A stretch of 64,000 bases of DNA from Hyalella azteca (lineage: Eukaryota; Arthropoda; Malacostraca; Amphipoda; Hyalellidae). The stretch's first letter is position 1. The number at the start of each line of letters is the position of its first letter. The stretch is from positions 434,001-498,000 of the forward strand of contig NW_025946679.1 in NCBI RefSeq assembly GCF_000764305.2, in the 5' to 3' direction. A program made the translations under genes and the position numbers. The notes under the pieces are model-generated. The model was given only the letters and a program-made list of their open reading frames with translations. It did no database searches and was not told the origin of the DNA. This document shows, one piece after another, positions 1 through 10,700 of the stretch.

Positions 1-324
1 TTTAACATTTTTATTCCATGGCAGAGGACTGTCCCAATTTATCCCACCCATCCCTTATTACCCCGTTCCCTCGTAGGTATGCTTGAATATCCTAAATCTT
101 GTTTATTCAATACACAACTAATTAATGCAGAAATAATCAGGTACTACTTTGATTCAAAAGTACTTAAAATTTAGTATTGCTGTAATGTGTGGAATTCCTT
201 CAGGGTTATTGAATAATATTCAAACTGGAAATTTATTATAATAATAACTTTATGTTATTTTGCATCTTGAATCTTTCATCAAATTTTCATAAAAATAATT
301 ATATATTTATAACAATTTGACTAC

Positions 325-531
325 CATCAACTGGGATGACTTTGGCCACTGAGGGTGACTTCAGCCACCACTACAACATAAACAAATGGCAGCAAAACAA
401 AATAATAAATGTTGGCCACAGTCACCCCAGTGGCCAAAGTCACCCCCAGTCACTTTGGCCAATGTTTATTATCTTGTTTTGCTGCCATTTGTTTCTGTTG
501 TAGTGGTGGCCAAAGTCACCCCAGTTGGTGG
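325..531. repeat. Foldback (inverted) repeat upstream of the first EMC1 exon seen
   Basis: Bases 364-418 and 456-510 are near-perfect inverted copies (core GCCACCACTACAACA, AAACAAATGGCAGCAAAACA), and weaker pairing extends to 325 and 531. The loop and outer arms repeat a GGTGACTTTGGCCA-like motif. No target duplication or coding capacity was seen. The rest of 1-733 is AT-rich with no recognised exon. Confidence 0.8.
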
Positions 532-733
532 TACACTGTATGTTTCATGCATGAGGCTGGAATAGTATTCATTGGTAACTATTTTCAAATGTTGATGCTT
601 GAAAAAATGTATCTTTGCAGGTCAATTATTTATCTGCCCATTGTTTTAAGCAACACATGGTCTCTCCTCGCTGCAAATATATTTTGCCACTTTTCCTCTC
701 AAACTTGAAATAACTCTGATTGCATTTTTGCAG

Positions 734-3700
734 GATACAAAGAGGTATTGGAAGTGTGCACTTGGCTCAGTTTGACGAGAGTGGAAGTGCTGACGGAGGA
801 CCTGCCAGACGACTTGTTGTGGCCACCCAACACAACGTGCTTGCTGTCCTCAACACCAAGAATGGTAATGTATTTGGATTATACTAGTAACTATTTTGAT
901 GCTGCATACTGGAGCAGTTTCTTTTTCAGTTTTTATTAGCACACAAGTAGGTAGTTAATTCAAAAAATGTCCTGAAACATTCTAATTTTCAGCATTATTC
1001 TTGGAGAATTTAACTTATTTGACCTCATTTTCATATAAGAGAGTGCTGAATGTTGCAGTGCTAAATTTTGACAGTATTTTCATTCTACTTCTACACTTAA
1101 TTCATGTAATTTTATGATCAAAGAAACTTTGATGAGCATTTGTTTGAATTTTATTAACTTGGATAGGTAGGTACCTATGCAAGGTTGGAAAAATTTCTTC
1201 TGAATTGAATTTTATTGAATTAAATTTGATCCAAGATAGGCATGGGTTGATGAGTTCACAGATGTTTTTGTTTTTGGACAGATAACCTATATAACACAAG
1301 CATTATAAGCATGACTGTTAGCCTCTACATTCATTATAATCATACATCAAATTCAGTGGATTTCAGCACGAGAAATCAGGCTGAAAATAAACCAACATTA
1401 TTTATAGTAAATTGAAATTTTACTTGCAAATATTGTTCTAATATTGGCAAATATTGCTCTTTTCCTCATATTTATGTCTCCGCCCAAAATTTCTGAGCCT
1501 GTACTCTGATAACTGCTTATAGACAACAAATTCTGGAACATATTGAGTATAACGCGATCTTCGAATTTTCTGTGTTTTTTTTCCAGGCGAGATCATGTGG
1601 CGTCATGTGCTGCCCATTGGAGCCACTGGTACCATAGAGTCTCTGAATGTACAGGAGGGCAAAGCCGTCATTGTGAGTGACAACCCTCCACTGCTGAGAT
1701 CCTTTGATGTGCTCTCAGGGACTCTTATTAAAGAAGTTCCTCTCAAGCTACACTACAAACCTGATAGGTTCGTACCTGTGGTCTCCATACCTCCCATGAA
1801 GTACCTAGGTAGATTGCGTGCTTGCTCTGTTGGAGGTGTAGAGGTGGCATCAGTCAGGCCAACTGTCACTCCATGAAGTATGTATTACAGTGACTGTATT
1901 ATATCCTCTTGCTGCCATTGAGTATGTATTTAGCGAATTTTCTCAGTATGGAAAAATGCACTATTGTGCTCGCCATGTCCGTCTGTCTGTCTGTCCGTCC
2001 GTCCGTGACTTCGCGTTTTCTTCGACGAGAAAATGCGCTTTCTGACACTCACTGCAGTGAGTACCGAGTTATAATTTTTCTTGATACCGTACTGCCTGAT
2101 GACACGTGTATCGTTCGAGATGTCAGCCATAAAGCAGTATCATGAAGTAGTGTTGGTTATTGAAATATTATTACGTAATATATAAGTTTCTAACTCATGT
2201 TATGTTAATGTTCTTTTTGCAACTGTGGTTGTGCTCCTTGTTCTTTGTATCTTTCATTTCAAAATCTGGATTCAACATTGAATTGATAGAAATTTTCTTC
2301 GTTACAATAAATCTGGTATTTTTTTTAATTTAGACGAATATCCCCAACTTTAAAAGCCTGAGTAGTTATAACTGAATTTGTTCCTAGGGGTGGTAATTGA
2401 GCAAGTATGTTAGGGGCACCAATTGCTCAGAAGACAACTTAAAAGTCTGCTTTACATGAACTGTGATGTTTAATGGAATTTTATTAATAGTTTTCCTCAT
2501 TTATTTTTTTAATGTAATTTCATTTGTTCATACATGTATTAGTTCTTTTAGTGTGATTTGACTGCCTGTTCTTTTAAGCGCATTTTCTCATTTATGGAAA
2601 AATGCACTATTGGACTCGCCATGTCCGTCCGTCTGTCTGTCCGTCTGTGACTTCGCGTTTTCTTCGACGAGAAAATGCGCTCTCTGTCACTCACTGCAGT
2701 GAGTACCGAGTTATATTTTTTTCAAATTCCGCTTACATCTCTTAGTATTTTTGTAGGTACATGTATTGATGAGATCTTATTTTACAGCTTGTATGGCAAA
2801 CGACTGGTGCAGCATGACTCATCGTCAGTGACCGTAGCCCACCTAACCAGCAACACTGCAGAGATAACTCGATTCTCTAATTTGAAAACTGGTGCACAAG
2901 AATGGCAACACTCAATATCACAGCCTTGGATCTCATCTGAATCTCAGTAAGTCATTTATAATTCTATTCATTTTGAATTTTTTTTGCATCCAAGATAGTA
3001 GACAATAAGTTTTGTTTAGATTCCTTGTTGCACAAGTGTATACCTATACAGGTTGTGGTAAATAATCAGTGCTAGTGGAATTATCCTTCGTCAGCTGTTA
3101 TCGGGAATCAGATAATATAATTTTACTCTGAATCTCATAACCGTCACCTGGCAATGCACTTGATACTATCTAAATAAATCATTTTATTTTTCTCTAGCCC
3201 TCTTATTTTGTCTTAATAATTTAGGCTGTACCTGTATGTGGTATATTTTCCGATTCATAGGCTGGTTGGGCCAAGATTCCTACTTTGTATTTTCCCCCAA
3301 AATATTTTTACAATCCCTGAAAGTATCAACTTAATTCATTTATAGGTACAACAGTAGTAAGGTACTTGAAATGAAATGTAGGATTGTTTATAAGAATTAG
3401 TATTTAACTGAAATATTGTCCACTGATGTGATTGTTTACGGCGCTCAGATGTGGGCTGACAGAAGTGAGCTTGACGTGCGTGGACGCTTCTCTCGGTCTC
3501 GTGTTGTCGCTGCCTTTCTCTCGTCTCGGAAAAACAACAGGCAAAGAACCTCAGTTCATTTCTACAAGTCTCGAGGTATGAGGATTATTAATCAGTTGTG
3601 CCATTGTCTTCTCTCATTAACAACGGGAAACTTTTCCCATTTCAAAGTGGAATGTGCATCTTTTTTACACTTTTATTTTAGTACATGAAAATTAGCCGAG

Positions 3701-4755
3701 TTTGTACAAGATATTTATTGTTATCTGATGAGTTTACGATATTTCAAAGAATTTTAATTTCTTTCTGGTTTGCTTCTGCATAAAAGTTTGGTACATGTTA
3801 GGCTTGTTTCTTATTACAATTGCTCCTAAATTTATCATTTGGTTTAAAATACCTATGAAGCAAACAACCTTGTGGGACTCTCGATACACACCAATCAATA
3901 GCATATATTTCGCCATTCTTCATCTTTTTCCAATGGAAATAGATTTCTTGTTCATGAGCGAATAGTCTATTTCTATCAACACAGAGTGTTTCACTTGCTT
4001 GTGCACATTCCAGAGCATTGGACTGTCAGTGGCCGTGACATCAGACGATGATGCAGACTGCAAGTTCCGTTCCATCCCCATCACCTTGCAAAATGTTCAT
4101 GGATCTCCACGTCATCTTCTCATTACAGTAATACTTCTATAAATCCTGTTGATGTATTTCGTCGTTTGAGTGATAAAGAATCTACGATTTTCTTTGTGCA
4201 TGATAACTACCATAATTGCATAAATCATATAATCACAATTCTACATTGAAGTACAGTTCGTCATCTTGTTGTCTATGTGTGTGCATTTTACAAATAGCAG
4301 CCTAGATTTGGAAGAGACCGATTCACTTGTAGTACTAAACTTTTTAGAAATTAAAAAACCTTAGCACAAAATTGTTTATAATTGATGTTTAGATGAAACG
4401 TGACACGTCTAATGGTGAATCCCATTTCATCTAATTGTAAATGACAAAAAATATCACTCATCTTCTGCTTCTTGATCTTCTGCCTATTATGTTGGGGTAA
4501 ATGACATATTTTCTCCCCGAGAGTGGGGAGGATGTTGTGGTAAATGACATCTTTTCTCCCTAAAAGTGGGAAGGATCTTTGAGTAAATAACATTTTCTCC
4601 CCAAGAGTGGGGAGAGCAGCAGCGTGTTGCAGGTGGGGAGTGATGGCTCAGTTACACCCGTGAAGGAGGCAGGCGCTTCTTCTGGGGCTGTCAGTGTTGT
4701 GGACGTCACTCAGGCTGACGACGCTGTCATATACCGGGCGCTGCATCACAAGCAG
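734..4755 (+). CDS. EMC1: EMC1 exons 1-6 of this window: N-terminal beta-propeller part
   Basis: These six exons encode the luminal PQQ-like propeller. Exon 734-864 opens with the end of a split codon and gives IGSVHLAQF then LVVATQHNVLAVLNTKN; the glycine codon is split into exon 1587-1767, which continues GEIMWRHV, the most conserved blade of the family. Exon 2788-2946 joins through a split serine codon. Exon 3449-3575 joins through a split glutamine codon (CA|A), and its frame differs from the longest ORF there, so ORF length alone misleads. Exon 4014-4127 is phase 0 to phase 0. The last exon can start at 4606, after a good pyrimidine tract, giving SGESSSVLQVGSDG, or at 4633; both keep frame. 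The 4606 start is preferred because SSSVLQVGSDGS lines up with the human YALLQYHYGTLS stretch. Confidence 0.88.
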
Positions 4756-7700
4756 GTTAGTCTCATGGCTTTAGACTGCAAAAGGCCAGGGATATTTCTG
4801 AACGTTAGATTGAGGTGGACTCAAGTTATAATAAAAAAATTAACAGGATTGAAGCTACATAGGGAGCTGGTTAATAATATTACAACAATTGTTAGAGCAT
4901 ATATATAATCAATCTAAACAATTTGCAGTGTGCACATTTTTTGCATTAAATATTTTTCGTATGATGACATCGTCCCTGCCTCCCACTATTGTTAGATGTT
5001 AGTTGTTTGGTAATATTGTCATTGCCTGTTGGCTGCTTCTGATATTTAGTTGTATTGCCAATACAGCTGATAATACAACAAATTTGATAATATTGTCATT
5101 CCATTCCTGCCCACCAGCTACAGATTTTAGTTGACTAATAATGTATTTGCAGGCCATCCGGATCAGCGGGTTCTCGCTGGCGCTGGGCACGGAGTTGGTG
5201 TCGCGGAGCCTGCAGTTCTCGGTGGGGGCGGAGGCTGCAGTGCGGATGCTGGTAGTGCAGCAGTACCAGCGACGCGGTGATGGCGAGGTGGCCGTGAGGG
5301 CGCTGGTCGTCATGCACGATGACAGCGTCCATCTTGTTGCCTCACCTGGTACACGAAACAAACTCTTGCATTTCTCTATTGGTTGTCTTTGTAATATTTG
5401 CATTGGGATGGTGTTCGGGTTCTGAAATGATTTTCAATCAACGATCCTACTAAGAAAAAGTTGTTTATCTGAAGTGACTTCCCAGTACGTTGTTTAATAA
5501 GTATAAGTGCCATGAACTGGCAAGTGCATGATCAAGCTTCATTTATGCTCTTAACTTGCTAATCTTACATCAACTTGGATTATTCGAGCCATCAAGTTCG
5601 AAGTTTCAGGCCATCATATAATTACTGTTTTTTTTTATTGAAGAATTTTTTTGGCGGTTGAAATTATTCCTTAAAATTTTCAACCCTGATAACCTAACTT
5701 CTGAATACCAGTCTAAAATCCCTGCAGGAGTTCTGTGGTTGCGAGAAGAAGCTCTGGCGTCTGTGCTGGCTGTAGAGGCGGTCGACCTGCCCATCCCTGC
5801 CTCGTCCGTCTCCATGCATGACCACATGGCACAGCGCGCTGGTCAGTGGGACTCTGTGCTTAATTTTATATTAAAGTAAAGTCAATGTATTCTTGTGCTA
5901 TAGTTCAGTATAGTTTTTTAGTAGAATGTTTAGAATCTGGGGCAACCAGTCTCAGGATCTTGATTAGATGTGAATGTGTTTTTAAAACAATCTGTAAAGC
6001 CAAGAAATTTTTGTATGACAGATGATTGTATTAAACGATTAATCGATAATTGCCTCGTGATGAATCTATGTATAGTTCCTTTTATCTTAAATGGTGTGCA
6101 TTTATTGGTTACAAGACCAAATAATGTTAGGTATAATTCAAATAAACATATTTTTCCCGATCTGCCTGGATGCAGTTGTCCGTATGACATGTAATATGTG
6201 TTGCAGGAGTGTTACACAGCCTTGTGCATCGCGTGATGCTGCAGGGCAGCGAGCTGCTGTCCTGGCTGGCCGAGCTGCTCGAAGACTCGCTCTCGCCCTC
6301 GCACTCGTCACCAGACTCGCCTCCCGCGCTCTACAGGGACGAATTCAACATCCACAAACTCCTCATCATAGCCACGGCGTCGGGCAAAGTACTAATTAGC
6401 TGCTTAGTTTCGCCCTTTTAAATATTGTAATTATTTCCAAGTTATTTGTGTTATTTTTTTACCTTCCAAGAATTGTTTTTCTGTTTATTCCTTTCATTTT
6501 CAGAGTGATCTTAAGTTTCTGCAGAATTTACATACATTTCGTTTCACTGTCTTAGAGTAAAATTGGCGGAAGTCGTGAATGATGAATGAGGGCATTGCAT
6601 ATCATTGATTCTATTCCATTTTTTGTTGAAGATCATTAGCTGAAGTAGTCTGATATTGTTGCAATAGAAGTTTTTTGTTCATTGCGATAGTTGTTCACCA
6701 AATAGTAAGTGGACCCAAGAGGTATATTTTACTGCATGCGCGCTCTTTTTTATCGTTCATCCATTCTTGCCGTTGTTTTTTTTTCTCTTCATAAATGATA
6801 TTTTTCTGCATATTTTCGTCAGATGGTCTATTTACTTATTACCACTGATCGTGACTTTTCACTGATCAGGACTTTTGTTTTCCTACTGATCTCTTAAATC
6901 ACACACCTTCTCACTTCCTCAAGCAAGAAAAGTTTGTACCAAAAATCAACCAAGTGTCCTCTTTATATCACTCCTCATCACTGAATTAATTGAAAGCTTT
7001 GACTTTGTGTGCAGATATTCGGCATGGACAACCTAAGCGGCGCGCTGGTGTGGAGCGAGTACCTGCCGTCCATCCAGCCGCTGCCGTCTGACAAGCTGCT
7101 GCTCTTCCTGCAGCGCTCCGTAGCTCACTTCCCTCACCCTCCTCAGATGGTGCTAGTTGCCATGCACAAGGTCATTAGCACCGTCGTCTTCCGTACTCAT
7201 ATTAAATATATTACATCATGATCGAACAATCTCAGCAAGTGATTATTACCGTCGTCTTCCGCTCTCGAATTAAATAAAAAACTTCATTATCGAACAATCT
7301 CAGCAAGTGATTATTACCGTCGTCTTCCGCTCTCGAATTAAATAAAAAACATCATGATCGAACAATCCCCGCAATTGATTATTACTGTCTTCTTCCGCAC
7401 TCTAATTAAATAATAAAATACTTAAAAAAACTTTTTAAAAAACCACGTTTTTCTTGTGGACTAAAAAGTAGAAAATAAATTATGGTTCGCCCCAAAAAAA
7501 AAACGTGTGTCGGGCAGATTTTTAAATTTTGGAAATTTAGTATCTGAAATTGTTAGGCGAAAATAGCCTGCATGCCGAATTTCAGATCTCTAGAACAATC
7601 AGAAGTAGGCTAATTTTCGTTGTCAATGTTAACAACAAACAAACAAACAAACAAACAAATAAACAAACAAACAAACAAACAAACGCGAAGCTAAGCTAAG

Positions 7701-10700
7701 AAAAACGTTTTAAAAAACATCATGATCAAACAATCTCCGCCGGTGATTGTTAACGTTGTATTGGGCACGTGACGGATGTCCCGCTAGCTTCTTAATTAAA
7801 CCATCTCCGCAGGTTTGATCATGAACTGCTGCCAAATTAATATTTGCATTGTATATTATTTTCAAAGAATATAAGATTAGGTAAAGTTAATAAAAATGAA
7901 AGAATTATAGAAAATTTAGGTTATTTAACAATTGTAATTACCATCGCAAGGCATCCCAAAAACAATGCTTTTCTATGTGGCCACCAAGTATTTGCTTTCC
8001 TTAAACTATTTCTTAATTTAGCATTTCGACTTGAAATTCTTCATGTTACTGGAAATATTTTACGTAATATGGTGTTTGGGTTCCGAAATGATTTTCAACC
8101 AAAAATCCTACTAAGAAAAATTTGTTTATTTGATGTTACTTCCAAAGTATGTTCTCTAATAAGTATATTTTGATGAGGGATCCAGGTTAGGTACGTAGTT
8201 TAGTAAACTACTAAACTTCCTTAGCTTGTACACAGTATTGACTTTCATCCTTAGATGTTGTTACGAATGTGCAATTTATTCTTTGATCATAAATTCTTGT
8301 GATCTCCCTTTTCCACTCGTAATCTACTAATAATTCACAATTTTTGCTTGTCACAAGATCCAATACAAGGCATATTTATTATCCCTAATTTTGGAATTCT
8401 ACTGATTGGCTTTCCTGTTCCATATTCTATTTATTCCACAAATTTATGTAGTAATTATCGTCACAAGTTTCAATATTGAAGTTTAAGAGAGTCTTGTTTC
8501 GTATATGATAATTATTAAATAAATCCTGTTTGATGTTGGGCAGGACTCCTGCAGAGGCGTGGTGCACACATTCAACCCCCTCACAGGGGAGCCCACTGGC
8601 AAAGGCCTCGAGTTTTTGCCCTATCGCATCTCCCAGGCCTCCATGCTCGCGCAAAATGACCAACAGTTCATCAAGGTCTGAATTTCTGCCTTTGTAGAAT
8701 TGAATATTCGTTCTTTCCTGAACTATGAGATCCATCCTTGGGTAATACCGTAGTTGCTTTCTTTCTGCATGATTAATGAGATCTTTGGTACCTTTGTAAA
8801 ATTTAATAGTCGTTTCTTCCTAATCAATGAGATCAATCCTTGGCCAATAGTTGCTTTCTTTCTGCATGATTAATGAGTTATTTAGTAATAACTTTATTAT
8901 TTCTCTTTCGTGGATAATCAGATACAGTTTTTTATAATAGTCGCTTTCATTCTGAACTTGTGCTCTGTTGGCGGTGAAGTTTAGAGTTGATTTATGCCTG
9001 TTATATTCGCTAGCCGCTGCTGGTGGTTGACACATCATTAGGGGTACACGCGTTCCCCAGCGGCACTGAGCTGAGCGTCGTCCTGCCCCACAAAGATGTG
9101 CTCTACATCGCCACTCGCAACAGCACGCACATCACCGGACATTCCCTGAGGAGCTCCACCAAAGAGGTGAAGATTCGATCGTGTTTTTGTGCAATAAATA
9201 GTAGTTTAATTTCCTACTCTCACTTTTAAGAATGCATTTGATTCTTATTGTATTGTAGAAATTCTTTAGAAGTGTCGCGCTAAGGTAGTGCGACTACTGC
9301 TGCAAATTATGGATCGATTTAAGTATCGAAATTATTAATAATTACTAAATATTCTATAATAATCATGGAATTATAAAATTGTTATTGATTGATTATTTAG
9401 TATTTTTAGAATTATCTTTATAACAATTTGGAGGTTGATAACCTATTCTCACGGCGTTGTCTGTTGTCAGTCGCTTAAACTGACGCCGCTGTGGAGCCAG
9501 CACTTCCCGCCAGGCACCATCGAGGGCGTGTACACTAAGCGTCCTGGCGACAAGGTGCACTCGGCAGGCCGTGTCATGGCCGACCGCTCTGTGCTCTACA
9601 AGTACACCAACCCCAACCTGGCCGTGGTTGTGGCCAGAGGTCTCGACCACATCAACGAAAGTGGGTCTAAGAGTCGGGAAATGGCCGTTATTTGTGGAGA
9701 CAAGTAACATTGAATAGACGAGAAGTTTATGATCTAGTAGTTCGTCAAACAAACAAACGTTTTGAATAGAAATGAAAATCAAATCTGTGCCGATTGAATG
9801 ATCATGGAAAAATAAAATTCAAGAATGCTTACCTCCGATACCAAAATTTTTTACAGTGTCTTGAAACGTATGACTAAAGAATGCCGTCATTATTTGTGGT
9901 TGATGTAATGCTGTGGCAGACTTGCTGGGCGTCTACTTGGTGGACTTGGTGTCGGGTGCTGTGGTGGACTGGATCAGCCACTCTCGGGTGTCCGGACCTG
10001 TGCACGTCATCCACTCCGAGAACTGGGTTGTCTACACCTACTATCACGACAGGAATCGCCGCCATGAGGTCGGGCTCCAGTTTTTTTTTACTGATCTTTA
10101 TGTGCATTTTGCCTTGTAAGCTCTTGTGAATGAAAGTTTAGACTCGACACAGATTTTACACAATTGTTCTGCCTGTAGGCCAATTTCACGAGGTGTCCCG
10201 AATTCAAATGATTTTATACAGTACCCTTGAAATTCGAGAGATAGTATGCTTGACAATTAATTCGTAATCACAGCTCCACTCACTGGAATTGTTCGAGGGT
10301 CCAAGCCAAGCGAACGCGACGGCTTTCTCATCGCTTGCCGGAGCCCAGCGGCCGCCGCTTGTCGAGCGCCAGGCTTACATTCTGCCGTTCGGGGTGCAGG
10401 CCTCAGCCCACACCATCACTGAGAAGAGCATCACCACCAAGTGCTTGCTGCTGGCCCTCGATACTGGCGGAATAGCGCAGGTAAATGCTGCCATTTTATG
10501 CAACTGTCAAGCACCGAAGCAGTTTCCTTATTCGTTTCATCGGTACACAAGTTTAATTATAAAATCCATCCTTCTTAATCTTCTTGATTGATTGTTCAGA
10601 TTTCATCGTGGCTCGATCTCCAATGCCTCATATTGTGTATGGATCTTGGGATGAAGTCTAATTTTTGTAATTTTTTCGACCAGGTGGCGCGCTGGCTCGT

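Noticed and set aside
3416..3688. 90-codon ORF as coding in its own frame
   Set aside because: The EMC1 exon 3449-3575 uses a different frame (CGLTEVSLTCVD...), which matches the family and the splice phases; the longer ORF is a shadow.
4999..5403. 134-codon minus-strand ORF
   Set aside because: Antisense shadow of the GC-rich EMC1 exon 5153-5348.
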